Positions 42,799-51,722 are shown, numbered from the stretch's first letter. The stretch: DNA of 53,760 bases from Nitrospinaceae bacterium (GCA_029261475.1 JAJDBG010000065.1:1-53760); one strand, 5' to 3'. The notes: generated by a model from the letters alone, not told the origin. Made by a program: numbers and translations.

Positions 42799-43989
42799 CT
42801 AATTGAACAAAGATTTTATCCAGTCTTCTGCAGACTCATAGTATTCCGATTTGAGCTGATTCAAATTTTCATCAAACGCGTCCGCCGAGCATTTTTCCTT
42901 GATGGGCGGGTAGATGACGAAAGGGACAGGCTCTTTATCGTATTTCATTTGCACGACCGAGGCGCAATGATTGACAATAACGGCCATACGCAGGTCGCCA
43001 TTCAATTCGACTTCTTGTGCAATAGGGCCGATGAGATCGCGATCCATATCTTCGATGGCAAAAATTTTATCATCGATCATACCCTTTAAAGAGGGTCCTT
43101 CGGCAGAATTGGTGTGAACGTAGACTACATCTGAATCGTCCAATGCTTTGATCGCGGCTTTGACTAGATTTTTATTGGCAGATTCATCGTTTACTTCGGT
43201 TTCATCTAGTGGAGCAATCGTCATTCCTGCTGATTTTGCAATACCTTGAAACAACAGATCATGGGAAACCGCAGTTGCTTTTCGACCTTGAGTGTCTGCA
43301 AATTTTTCAAGTTTGAGTTCGGGGCCAGCTCCCCAAAACCAAATGCTATTGACGAGATCCTTTTTTTCATTTTGCCGTTGTTTGTTCATCGGGTGGCTGT
43401 GAAGGATGATTTGTGCCTGATTCATGAGAAAAGGCAGGTCCTTGCTGGTGTCGTCGCTGGGCAGATATTTTCGGATACCTTCACCAATCATTTCAAAGGG
43501 AGATGTCAGCTTTTCTGGCACCGTTTCGGCATCTAATAACACTAAATTGTGTGGGCCTCTTCCATGATGGAATTCCGCCGAAACGTCGTATACATTCTTC
43601 TGCAATGAATCGAGCAGATTTTTTGAATCAGAACTGGCAAGATTCCCAGCACTGAAATCTTTCATTACCATGTCGTTGTGACTCGACTGGAGAATGACAA
43701 AGTTACAACACAGAGGGACCTGGTTTTCCTTTAAGGGAAGACCCAGTGCTTGCGCGCTGAAATAACCCGCACCTCCCGTTTGCCCAGCGTATCCCATTAG
43801 AGAGAGGTACGAAACCTGGTTTTCCGCTGAGGCTTCATGTGGAATGGTTCGAACCGTTCCGCAAGATCCATTTTGGGTCAAACGGTCGAGATTGGGTGTT
43901 TCTGCCAATTGCAGGGGCGTTCGATTGTCTCTTTCAGCTACAGGATGATCTGTTAAGCCGTTGGCAATAATCAGTATATATTTCATCAA
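42799..43989 (-). CDS. ApgM-like (archaeal-type phosphoglycerate mutase) protein lacking catalytic residues
   Basis: The 396-residue protein aligns along its whole length with cofactor-independent, archaeal-type phosphoglycerate mutases of the alkaline phosphatase superfamily (TPLQLAETPNLDRL; the LSLMGY block; the EPVPFVIYPP block). The metal and nucleophile positions are changed: the first Asp is Asn10, the Ser nucleophile of the GSDVAN motif is Asn57, the DEAGH motif near residue 291 reads EGPSL, the GDH near 340 reads VNH, and the late His is Tyr. It is therefore probably not a mutase. In several lineages ApgM relatives in aspartate-family operons were proposed to replace homoserine kinase. 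That context fits here, but activity with these residues is doubtful; a regulatory role is possible. Confidence 0.75.
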   Translation of the reverse strand: MMKYILIIANGLTDHPVAERDNRTPLQLAETPNLDRLTQNGSCGTVRTIPHEASAENQVSYLSLMGYAGQTGGAGYFSAQALGLPLKENQVPLCCNFVILQSSHNDMVMKDFSAGNLASSDSKNLLDSLQKNVYDVSAEFHHGRGPHNLVLLDAETVPEKLTSPFEMIGEGIRKYLPSDDTSKDLPFLMNQAQIILHSHPMNKQRQNEKKDLVNSIWFWGAGPELKLEKFADTQGRKATAVSHDLLFQGIAKSAGMTIAPLDETEVNDESANKNLVKAAIKALDDSDVVYVHTNSAEGPSLKGMIDDKIFAIEDMDRDLIGPIAQEVELNGDLRMAVIVNHCASVVQMKYDKEPVPFVIYPPIKEKCSADAFDENLNQLKSEYYESAEDWIKSLFN

Positions 43990-44311
43990 TTAGAGAATAG
44001 TTCGTTGTGAGAGAAATCCAAACTTTCCATTATATAGTCAGACAACAAAAATATCAATTTCAGCTTTTATTTTTATATTAATTACATGGCATGACATAAG
44101 TCAAATATGCAGTAAATATCAGAATATTACACTTGGATAATTATTAATTCTAAAGTCGAATTCGATGGAGAAGGTTTCTTAAAAGTGGTAAAATTAACGA
44201 CCTGATATTTTGCCGGTTACGTCTACGATCCCCTCTCATTCGAATAACCCGAAAATATTTACGAATCGGTTTCTTTGTGTTCTCTCTCTATAATATTCGG
44301 GCAAGGTCAAT
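43990..44311. other. 322-base divergent gap between the ApgM-like operon and the mscS operon
   Basis: No gene is visible. The sequence is AT-rich and should hold both promoters. TATAAT at 44289-44294 is a good -10 box for mscS, 18 bases before its ATG, but I see no matching -35 box. CCCGAAAATATT (about 44248) and AATATTCGGG (about 44293) are near-complementary arms flanking that region and could form an operator or leader hairpin. Confidence 0.4.
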
Positions 44312-45154
44312 ATGAAAGAATTAGCCAAAGCACTTGAAGAATTACCAAGTACATTTTTGCATTGGTGGGACCAATTCATTGCATTTTCGCCCAAGTTGAT
44401 AGGCGCAGTTATACTAGTTGTATTGGGGTGGATTGTTGCACGGACACTAAAAAATCTAAGCGTTAGGCTGGTAAAGATTTTCAATAAAATTTTGAACCGG
44501 CTTTTCTCAAAGGGGCTTTTTTCTGGTTTTCAATTGTCAGAAGCACTGACAAACCTCTTGAGTAAGATAATTTTCTGGGGAACTCTTATTTTCTTTGCCA
44601 CTGCGGCAACAGGAATTCTAGGATTAACAGTCTTTTCGTTTTTGCTTGATAAGCTGGTTGCTTTTTTCCCTCAAATTTCGGCAGGTGTTCTGATCATTGT
44701 GTTTGGTGTGCTACTGAGCACTCTTGGGCGAGATCTTACCCTTTCTGCGACTGAAGCAATGCATGTTACCTATTCCCGGTTGATGGGAAGGGTTGTTCAG
44801 GGTGCCATTTTAGTCACAGCTGTAATCATTGGCCTCGAGCAAATTGGAATAGAAGTTAGTTTTATCGTGACTATCTTTTCGGTTGTTTTAGGGGCACTTC
44901 TTGGCAGTCTTGCCTTGGCTCTAGGCTTAGGAACAAAAGACCTGGCGAGCAACCTTATAAGCGGAAACCAGGTAAGGAAAGTTTATCAGTCTGGTCAAAA
45001 TGTAAGGTTTGGAAATGTCGAAGGAACTATTCTTGAGTTGACTCCAACCGCCATAGTTTTGTCAACGGAAGAGGGCCGAATGATTGTGCCCGCAAAAATA
45101 TTTCATTCGAAACCATCCCTTCTAATTATCCAGGAGAAAAGCTCGAATGAGTGA
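44312..45154 (+). CDS. Mechanosensitive channel, MscS family
   Basis: The 280-residue membrane protein has an N-terminal helix (about 27-45), two further helices near 85-135, and the MscS pore region. The TM3-like stretch is VVLGALLGSLALALGLGTKDLASNLISG, rich in Gly/Ala as in the channel pore. A short beta domain follows (GQNVRFGNVEGTILELT). The overall form resembles the 'conserved TM helix' MscS relatives. It would release solutes at osmotic downshock or pass ions. AAGG precedes the ATG, and the 3' end overlaps the next gene by eight bases, tying it to the Mg-transport genes. Confidence 0.85.
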   Translation: MKELAKALEELPSTFLHWWDQFIAFSPKLIGAVILVVLGWIVARTLKNLSVRLVKIFNKILNRLFSKGLFSGFQLSEALTNLLSKIIFWGTLIFFATAATGILGLTVFSFLLDKLVAFFPQISAGVLIIVFGVLLSTLGRDLTLSATEAMHVTYSRLMGRVVQGAILVTAVIIGLEQIGIEVSFIVTIFSVVLGALLGSLALALGLGTKDLASNLISGNQVRKVYQSGQNVRFGNVEGTILELTPTAIVLSTEEGRMIVPAKIFHSKPSLLIIQEKSSNE

Positions 45155-46004
45155 GATCACTCCTTTTACATTAAGCTTTTTAAAACTGCACAGACAGAAT
45201 GCGGCAAGTGTGTTGGAGCGTCTTCCTGTAGAAGATACCGTGGCATTCCTTCAAGAAGTTCCCATAGACCTGGCGGCGAAAACTCTCGAGGTCATGGCAC
45301 CTCAGTATGTGGCGCAATGCTTTCTTATCATGCCTTCCGAAACTTGTTCAAAGCTGATGCAGGAGATGAAGGCCACTACAGGGATTTCTTTATTTCGCTT
45401 TATGCCTAGCTCGGCAAAGCAAACGATTTTACATCAATTATTGCCCGATAAAAAAGCATTGGTGAAGAGGCGATTGTCCTACACTCAAGAATTAGTAGGG
45501 GCTTGGATGAATTCTGATAATCCGCCTGTTTCTCCGACCACTTTGGTAGGAGAGGTCAGAAAATATCTTCGATTAGCCAAAACGGAAGTAGCGTATGCAC
45601 CTTGCGTCGTTGGTAAGGATGGAAAGGTCATAGGGGTGTTGAGTCTGGCAAGATTAATTGTTGCAAAGGATTCCAGTGCTGTTTCCAAAATTATGGAAAG
45701 TGATTTTAAAGTGATTTCTGATCGAGCCACTGTTAAATCCATTTCTTCCTTGCCTCATTGGGAACGTTTTGATTCCCTTCCTATTGCGAATCGTGCGGGT
45801 AAATTTATTGGAGTGCTGACTCTAAAAGATTTGAATAAGGCCTTGTCTGTAGTGAAAGGTGGCGTTTCTACTGAGCAGATGGATTCCGTATTAATGGATG
45901 GGGTCAATGCTTATGTTTCCACTTTGTCCTGGTTGATCCAATCGGTTGCCACACCGTCGGCTGATTCTTATATAGATTCGAAGGGGGGGCGCAATGGCAG
46001 CTAA
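45147..46004 (+). CDS. Soluble MgtE-like regulator (MgtE_N plus CBS pair, no membrane domain)
   Basis: The 285-residue protein has the helical MgtE N-domain pattern (VLERLPVEDTVAFLQEVPIDLAAKTLEVMAP) at about residues 18-110. CBS-like sequences follow at about 125-240 (APCVVGKDGKVIGVLSLARL, then LPIANRAGKFIGVLTLKDL). It stops before any transmembrane segment. These two domains form the cytosolic Mg2+ sensor in MgtE. Alone they could pair with the full MgtE encoded next (the genes overlap by 11 bases) or with the MscS channel upstream. This is not a frame-broken MgtE, since the next gene is complete. Confidence 0.75.
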   Translation: MSEITPFTLSFLKLHRQNAASVLERLPVEDTVAFLQEVPIDLAAKTLEVMAPQYVAQCFLIMPSETCSKLMQEMKATTGISLFRFMPSSAKQTILHQLLPDKKALVKRRLSYTQELVGAWMNSDNPPVSPTTLVGEVRKYLRLAKTEVAYAPCVVGKDGKVIGVLSLARLIVAKDSSAVSKIMESDFKVISDRATVKSISSLPHWERFDSLPIANRAGKFIGVLTLKDLNKALSVVKGGVSTEQMDSVLMDGVNAYVSTLSWLIQSVATPSADSYIDSKGGRNGS

Positions 46005-47301
46005 TGTTGATTTTGCTGTTGAAAGTCTAAATCGCCAGTTTTTCTTGGATTACCCTTCTGAAGCGGTAAAAGAGTTAGAGCTGTTCGACCCTAAAATGAG
46101 TGGGAAGCTGTTGAGCCGTCTTCCTATCACTCTTGTTTCCAATATTCTGGAACTCCTCAGTCCCGATGCCGTAGCTCCTATATTTAGCTGTATGTCGGAT
46201 TCTGCAATCAGAGCGTTGCTCAAAGAAGCAAATCCTAATTTCATAGTTAATTTGCTGGGAAAATTTGAAGAAGAAGAAAAAGCACGGTTTCTATCTTTGG
46301 TAGATTTGTCTATCCAAAATGATTTTAAAACCATGATGTCCTACAGGGAGGATTCTGCTGGCAGCTTGATGGACACCCGCTCTCATGTCTTTCGTGAAGA
46401 CATGAATGTGAAGCAATGCCTTAGAAGATTGCGCCAATTGAAATACAAGCCCACGCGGACATTATTTTTGGTCAACAAACACAATAAACTGGTATCAAGG
46501 TTGGAAATGCAAGATTTAGCATTGGCTGAACCTATGCAGGAACTCAAGCAACTGGCACAAAACCTGAAAGCCTTTGTGACCCCAACCGATCCTCGTGAAG
46601 AGGTTGTGTCAAAAATGGAGGAGTTTAAACTTTCCAGTTTACCTGTTCTCGATCTCAACGGTGGATTGGCTGGAGTGGTCCGCTACGATGCACTTGTCAA
46701 AGCCGTTGAAGAAAGTGCGTCTGTTGATATCCAAACCATGTTTGGTGTGAGTAAAGACGAGCGTGCTCTATCAAAGCCCATGTTTGCAGTGAGAAAACGA
46801 TTGCCGTGGTTGGAGATAAATCTTTTAACTGCGTTTCTGGCGGCTAGTGTCGTGGGATTATTTGAAGAGACCATTGCAAAATTTACTGCGCTTGCGGTTC
46901 TTCTCCCCGTTGTTGCCGGTCAGTCTGGAAATACAGGGGCGCAAGCATTGGCCGTTACTATGCGAGGGCTGGCACTTAAAGAGATAAGTGTTCGCCAATG
47001 GAAAGCTGTTGTTTTTAAGGAAATGTGGGTCGGATTTTTAAATGGCATTGCTGTTGCTTTGACGACAGCAATTGGTGTTTATTTTTGGAGTCATTCGGTG
47101 GGACTGGCAATGGTCATTGGAATTTCGATGGTTATTTCCATGGTTCTGGCAGGTTTGGCAGGAGCTTCTGTGCCTATTGTTCTTACCCGTTTAGGGCAAG
47201 ACCCTGCTACGGCATCGTCCATCGTTTTGACGACGGTTACCGATGTGGCAGGATTTTTCTCGTTTCTGGGAATTGCGACTTTGCTTGCACATTTATTGTA
47301 G
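45994..47301 (+). CDS. mgtE: Magnesium transporter MgtE
   Basis: The 435-residue protein is a complete MgtE: N-domain (about 1-125), CBS pair (about 130-245), a linking helix, and five transmembrane helices from about residue 270. The pore signatures GQSGNTGAQALAVTMRG and the conserved Asp of TTVTDVAGFFSF are in place. It admits Mg2+ (and perhaps Co2+ or Ni2+) and closes when the cytosolic domain binds Mg2+. Its start overlaps the soluble paralogue gene by 11 bases. Shared ancestry of the two N-terminal parts is evident from the RLPI/RLPV, ELLSP/EVMAP segments. Confidence 0.92.
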   Translation: MAANVDFAVESLNRQFFLDYPSEAVKELELFDPKMSGKLLSRLPITLVSNILELLSPDAVAPIFSCMSDSAIRALLKEANPNFIVNLLGKFEEEEKARFLSLVDLSIQNDFKTMMSYREDSAGSLMDTRSHVFREDMNVKQCLRRLRQLKYKPTRTLFLVNKHNKLVSRLEMQDLALAEPMQELKQLAQNLKAFVTPTDPREEVVSKMEEFKLSSLPVLDLNGGLAGVVRYDALVKAVEESASVDIQTMFGVSKDERALSKPMFAVRKRLPWLEINLLTAFLAASVVGLFEETIAKFTALAVLLPVVAGQSGNTGAQALAVTMRGLALKEISVRQWKAVVFKEMWVGFLNGIAVALTTAIGVYFWSHSVGLAMVIGISMVISMVLAGLAGASVPIVLTRLGQDPATASSIVLTTVTDVAGFFSFLGIATLLAHLL

Positions 47302-47355
47302 GCAGTTTCCTATTCACACTACTTTCCAAGTCAACGTTTAGAAAAGAAAGGTTTT

Positions 47356-48279
47356 ATGTCTACAAAATCTTCAAAAGTAGCTATTTATGCGGCTTTGGCA
47401 GGCAATGGGCTCATTGCGGTAACAAAATTTGCGGCATCTGCCTACACAGGTAGTTCGGCTATGTTCAGTGAAGCAATCCATTCTGTAGTCGATACAGGGA
47501 ACCAAATACTCCTTTTATACGGGATCAAGCGCTCAAAACAGCCCGCTGATAAAACCCACCCCTTTGGGTATGGGATGGAAATTTATTTCTGGAGCTTCGT
47601 GGTTGCGATATTGCTGTTTGGTTTGGGCGCAGGAATTTCTATTTACGAAGGGGTGCACAAAATTCAAAACCCTCAACCCATGACTGACCCATTTGTGAAT
47701 TATGTTGTGATCGGGTTTGCTATTATTTTTGAAACCATTGCTTTCTCTGTCGCGTACAGGGAATTAAGAAAAACAAAAGGTTCGCTGGGGTTGATAAAAG
47801 CTATACGTGCGAGTAAAGATCCAACCATCTTTACAGTACTATTTGAAGATTTTGCCGCACTCGTAGGTTTGCTTGTAGCGGGATTAGCGATTTATCTGGG
47901 GGAAGTATTTCAAATGCCAATCTTGGATGGCGTTGCTTCTGTCATCATTGGGTTGATTCTAGCGATAACGGCATCCTGCCTTGCTTTTGAATGTAAAGGC
48001 TTACTGTGTGGAGAGGGTGCGAGCGAGCATATTGTGACGGGTATTCGAAGTATTGTTAAAGCGGAATCGGATGTTTTGTATATCAATGAAATTTTAACCA
48101 TGCACCTTGGGCCGCAGGACATCTTGTTGAACATCAGCCTGGATTTTCGAGATGCAATTTCCTCTGGAACAGTAGAAGCAACTATCTCGGAATTGGAAGC
48201 TAGCATCAAAAATAAATTTCCAGAAATCAAACGGGTATTCATAGAAGCTCAAAGCTGGATGGCTCAAGGCAAAGAGTAA
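47356..48279 (+). CDS. Cation diffusion facilitator (SLC30A9/ZnT9-like)
   Basis: The 307-residue protein has about six transmembrane helices. The first metal pair is a normal His and Asp (SEAIHSVVD) in helix 2. Helix 5 carries FEDFAALVG, with Glu in place of the usual His of the HxxxD zinc site, as in the SLC30A9-like branch. HPFGYG precedes helix 3 and a cytosolic C-domain follows (about 210-300). It exports a divalent metal against protons; the altered site makes zinc less certain and Mn, Co or Fe possible. AAAGG precedes the ATG, 54 bases after mgtE. Confidence 0.87.
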   Translation: MSTKSSKVAIYAALAGNGLIAVTKFAASAYTGSSAMFSEAIHSVVDTGNQILLLYGIKRSKQPADKTHPFGYGMEIYFWSFVVAILLFGLGAGISIYEGVHKIQNPQPMTDPFVNYVVIGFAIIFETIAFSVAYRELRKTKGSLGLIKAIRASKDPTIFTVLFEDFAALVGLLVAGLAIYLGEVFQMPILDGVASVIIGLILAITASCLAFECKGLLCGEGASEHIVTGIRSIVKAESDVLYINEILTMHLGPQDILLNISLDFRDAISSGTVEATISELEASIKNKFPEIKRVFIEAQSWMAQGKE

Positions 48280-48329
48280 AATAGTGGATAATAATTTGGA
48301 GTAAAAAATTCCAAAAAAATTTATTGATT

Positions 48330-48842
48330 ATGGAAACGAATAAAAAAGACTTGGTTGCCATTGGCTGGAGAGAGTGGGTTTCTTTTCCAGAGCTAGGCAT
48401 AGAAACCATTAAAGCAAAAATCGATACAGGGGCTAGAACTTCGGCACTTCATGCCTCAAATATCAGAATTTCAAAACGAACGAATGAAGTAACGTTTACT
48501 ATTCATCCAGCTCAAAGACACCGCAATCCAGTCATCAATGCAACCGCTGAGTTAGTGGAGGAGCGTTTAATAAAAAGTTCGAATGGTGAAACTACTCAGC
48601 GCCCTGTAATAAAAACAAAATTGAAAATTGGAAAGAAGTCCTATTTCATTGAGTTGACTTTATTAAATAGGGACTTGATGGGTTTTCGCCTGCTTTTAGG
48701 CAGGTGTGCCTTGAAAAAACGTTTCCTGGTTGATTCTGGTGAATCGTTCCTAATGGGCGAAAAATCAAGCACGAAGAAATCAAGCACGAAGAAACCAAGC
48801 ACGAAGAAACCAAGTACGAAGAAACCAAGTACGAAGAAATAA
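48330..48842 (+). CDS. Retropepsin-like ATP-dependent zinc protease family protein with Lys-rich repeat tail
   Basis: The ATG at 48330 is chosen over a TTG two codons earlier. The 170-residue product matches the RimK/LysX-associated protein family: GWREWVSFPELGI, the aspartyl-protease-like IDTGARTSALHA, and LMGFRLLLGR. Family members are called zinc proteases, but the fold is retropepsin-like and the activity is poorly defined. The last 25 residues are five SSTKK/PSTKK units, absent from the family core. It precedes rimK by 20 bases, the usual pairing. Confidence 0.85.
   Translation: METNKKDLVAIGWREWVSFPELGIETIKAKIDTGARTSALHASNIRISKRTNEVTFTIHPAQRHRNPVINATAELVEERLIKSSNGETTQRPVIKTKLKIGKKSYFIELTLLNRDLMGFRLLLGRCALKKRFLVDSGESFLMGEKSSTKKSSTKKPSTKKPSTKKPSTKK
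48765..48839 (+). repeat. Tandem repeat, five 15-bp units inside a gene
   Basis: Five in-frame units of the form YCAAGYACGAAGAAA encode (S/P)STKK and end directly at the TAA. Only a few C/T changes separate the units, so the array is young or still sliding by replication slippage. Unit number should vary between strains. Confidence 0.9.
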
Positions 48843-48862
48843 AACTAAAGAAAGGTTAAAAA

Positions 48863-49768
48863 ATGAAAATAGGAATTTTATCGAGAGGGCCAAAACTGTA
48901 TTCCACTAAAAGATTGGTCGAGGCCGCAAAGAAAAGAGGGCATGAGGCTGAAGTGGTCGATTATTTAAAATGCTATGTGAATATCACATCACATAAACCT
49001 TCGGTACATTATAAGGACCGGATACTCAACGAATTTGATGCTGTCGTTCCGCGCATTGGAGCGTCTAGAACCTTTTACGGGACTGCTATTTTACGGCAAT
49101 TTGAAATGATGGGCGTTTACGCTCTGAATGAATCCGTAGCTATATCGCGTTCGAGAGATAAGCTTCGTTCCCTTCAGCTGTTATCAAAAAAAGGCATTGG
49201 CTTGCCTGTAACAGGGTTTGCCCATTCGACCAAGCACACAGACGATCTCATCAAATTAGTGGGTGGCGCGCCTTTGGTTGTGAAGCTACTTGAAGGGACT
49301 CAAGGGAAAGGTGTTGTCTTGGCTGAAACTCATCAAGCGGCAGAGAGTGTCATCGGAGCATTCATGGAACTCGACGCACATGTGTTGGCACAGGAATTCA
49401 TCGAGGAGGCTGGAGGTGCGGATATTAGGTGCTTTGTCATTAATGATAAAGTTGTGGCATCGATGATAAGGCAGGGTAAGGAAGGTGAATTCAGGTCGAA
49501 TTTACATCGTGGTGGAAGCGCAAAGGTAATGAAAATTTCTCCTGAAGAGAGAAGCACTGCCGTACGTTCAGCCAAAGCGATGGGGTTGAATTTAGCCGGT
49601 GTGGATTTGTTGCGTTCCAAGCATGGCCCCCTGGTAATGGAAGTCAACTCTTCCCCTGGTCTTGAGGGAATTGAAGTCGCAACGGGAATTGATGTTGCTG
49701 ATAAAATTATTCAGTTTATGGAAAAGGATGCGAAACCCTGGAATACCAAAACGGTTGGGAGAGGGTGA
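48863..49768 (+). CDS. rimK: RimK-family ATP-grasp amino acid ligase
   Basis: The 301-residue ATP-grasp enzyme matches RimK ([79 protein letters not shown]). RimK joins glutamate to the C-terminus of ribosomal protein S6 or makes poly-glutamate; relatives form other amide bonds. The preceding gene encodes the protease-like partner and the following one a desuccinylase-like hydrolase starting immediately after the TGA, so ligase and hydrolases are made together. Confidence 0.92.
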   Translation: MKIGILSRGPKLYSTKRLVEAAKKRGHEAEVVDYLKCYVNITSHKPSVHYKDRILNEFDAVVPRIGASRTFYGTAILRQFEMMGVYALNESVAISRSRDKLRSLQLLSKKGIGLPVTGFAHSTKHTDDLIKLVGGAPLVVKLLEGTQGKGVVLAETHQAAESVIGAFMELDAHVLAQEFIEEAGGADIRCFVINDKVVASMIRQGKEGEFRSNLHRGGSAKVMKISPEERSTAVRSAKAMGLNLAGVDLLRSKHGPLVMEVNSSPGLEGIEVATGIDVADKIIQFMEKDAKPWNTKTVGRG

Positions 49769-50785
49769 ATGCGCTCTAGGTTGAAAATTGGTGGTGTTTT
49801 GATCAAAAAAGGTGAGCGCAAGAAAATAAAACTTGCGGTCTCCAACCTTTATGATGGGACTGATTTGTCGATTCCCGTGGAAGTCATCCGTAGCAAGGAA
49901 GATGGCCCTGTTCTGTTTATTTCGGCCTCGATTCATGGTGATGAAGTTAATGGGACAGAAATTGTAAGTCGCATTCTTAAAAAGAGAGCATTAAAAAAAA
50001 TGAAAGGAACGTTGATTGCCGTTCCTATCGTTAATGTTTTTGGCTTCAATATGCTGTCTCGATATTTGCCAGATCGACGTGATTTGAACCGATCATTTCC
50101 TGGTTCGACAACCGGATCTCTTGCTTCAAGATTAGCAAATGTCTTCATGAAGGAAATTGTAAAAAACTCTACTCATGGGATTGATTTTCATACGGGGGCC
50201 ATTCATAGAACCAATCTCTCGCAAATTCGTGCGTGTATAAGTGATCCTGAAACAAAACAATTGGCATTCGAGTTTGGGGTGCCTGTTGTTTTGAATTCTA
50301 ATATTCGTGATGGATCTTTGCGGGAAGCGGCGCGAAGAAAAAATATCCCCATGTTGCTTTTTGAAGGTGGGGAGGCTTTACGCCTTGATGAAAGGGTTAT
50401 TAAAATTGGTGTTCATGGTTGTCTCTCTGTCATGCGATCCATCGGCATGCTGGTTAAGAAAAAAAATGCTGAGAGAAGAGAAGTTTTTGTTTCTTGGGAT
50501 AGCCAGTGGTTGCGTTCTCCAGTCAGTGGGCTCTTTAGAACCTTAAAGGACGTGGGCACGCATATTAAAGAGGGCGACTTGTTAGGAGTTGTCAAAGATC
50601 AATTTGGAAACTCAATGGGAGAAATCAGAGCCCCCTTTGAAGGAATCATTGTTGGGTTATTGAAACTTCCTTTGGTCAATGGTGGTGACGCCCTATATCA
50701 CATAGCCAGTTTTCACAACACACGGAAAGTCCAAAAATCTCTGAAGCAAGTGGATGAAGATATGTTTCAATCTTTTTATGACTGA
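49769..50785 (+). CDS. Succinylglutamate desuccinylase/aspartoacylase family hydrolase
   Basis: The 338-residue M14-like zinc hydrolase has the first metal motif IHGDEVNGTE, a second in IDFHTGAIHR, and a late catalytic Glu in LLFEGGE. A C-terminal barrel-like domain (from about residue 235) is normal for the family. These enzymes split N-acyl amino acids; the substrate here is unknown. The start codon touches the rimK stop codon (TGA, ATG), and the trio protease, rimK, desuccinylase is a recurring gene set, suggesting opposite action on the RimK product or a related amide. Confidence 0.88.
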   Translation: MRSRLKIGGVLIKKGERKKIKLAVSNLYDGTDLSIPVEVIRSKEDGPVLFISASIHGDEVNGTEIVSRILKKRALKKMKGTLIAVPIVNVFGFNMLSRYLPDRRDLNRSFPGSTTGSLASRLANVFMKEIVKNSTHGIDFHTGAIHRTNLSQIRACISDPETKQLAFEFGVPVVLNSNIRDGSLREAARRKNIPMLLFEGGEALRLDERVIKIGVHGCLSVMRSIGMLVKKKNAERREVFVSWDSQWLRSPVSGLFRTLKDVGTHIKEGDLLGVVKDQFGNSMGEIRAPFEGIIVGLLKLPLVNGGDALYHIASFHNTRKVQKSLKQVDEDMFQSFYD

Positions 50786-50901
50786 CCTCGGCTTTTGGGT
50801 GGGGTTGCTTAAGATGTGTGTGAAACAATTTTTTAAAAAATCAGCAGGATTGCCTTGGTTACTAGTTGCGTAAAATTGTATGACTTTTATTGAGAAATCT
50901 C

Positions 50902-51690
50902 ATGAGTGTTGAGTGGCCTTTGCCTGAAAATGATCCTTGGTCTACGCCCTTTGCGCAGGCTTTATTGCAAAAGCTGGAACTTTTCCCCGGTGCGACAGTT
51001 TTGGATATTGCCGCAGGTGGTGGTATTCCCTCGTTCCATCTGGCCGAGAAAGTTGGTTCGGGAGGGCGAGTGCTGGCTATTGATGCCAATCAGTATCAAG
51101 TTTCGCGCGCCCGGTCTGTGCAAGGAATGCATCTGCCCTGGTTGGAATTTGAGGTGGGCGACATGCGTCGTCTGCCATCAGAATTGCCGCAATTTGATCG
51201 TATCACTGGCAATCTTGCCTTCATGTTTTTTCGTCCAGACCGACCCGAGGCACTAAAAAATCTACTGCAATTTTTGAAGCCCGGGGGGCAAATAGTTTTG
51301 ACCTTTCCCTCACTTGGAACCTTTGATTCTCTTTGGACGAAAGTCGATTTAGAAATGAGGCAAAGAGGATTCGAAAAGGAACGAAGTGCATTGGAAGAGT
51401 ACATAAACGAGCGGCCTTCTGCAGGACATGCGGAAAACTGGTTGCGGGAATTGGGGATGGAGAGGACCGAGGCAATAGAACTTCCGCTGGAGATAAAAAC
51501 AGGGGCGGGTCGGGCTTTTCTAGAACATCCTCTTCTTAGAGGGGGCTTTCTTGAGGATGTCTATGAATGTTTTACAGATAAAAACCTGGCTGAGCAATTC
51601 ATGACTGAAATTTCACAAGACATCGAAAGTTTTACCCCATTGCACGCGATACGATGCGCAATGTCGGGATGGAAACCCGCCGAAGGTTGA
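50902..51690 (+). CDS. Class I SAM-dependent methyltransferase
   Basis: The ATG at 50902 is chosen over a TTG at 50890. The 262-residue protein has motif I LDIAAGGGIPSFHLA (about residues 34-48), the acidic end of strand 2 in VLAIDANQ, motif II/III FEVGDMRRLP and FDRITGN. This is the standard fold for small-molecule or quinone methylation. Motif I deviates from the usual GxGxG only slightly. No neighbour indicates a substrate. It converges on the YkgJ-family gene. Confidence 0.85.
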   Translation: MSVEWPLPENDPWSTPFAQALLQKLELFPGATVLDIAAGGGIPSFHLAEKVGSGGRVLAIDANQYQVSRARSVQGMHLPWLEFEVGDMRRLPSELPQFDRITGNLAFMFFRPDRPEALKNLLQFLKPGGQIVLTFPSLGTFDSLWTKVDLEMRQRGFEKERSALEEYINERPSAGHAENWLRELGMERTEAIELPLEIKTGAGRAFLEHPLLRGGFLEDVYECFTDKNLAEQFMTEISQDIESFTPLHAIRCAMSGWKPAEG

Positions 51691-51722
51691 TCTTCCTGCC
51701 TGCCAATCAAGCTACTGAAATT

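Noticed and set aside
47025-47453. 142-codon frame spanning the end of mgtE and the start of the CDF gene
   Set aside because: It reads the membrane-helix codons in a shifted frame, giving a Cys/Phe/Gly-rich product, and overlaps two solid genes.
48765-48839. Short tandem repeats as a CRISPR array
   Set aside because: The units are contiguous 15-mers without spacers, in frame within a gene.
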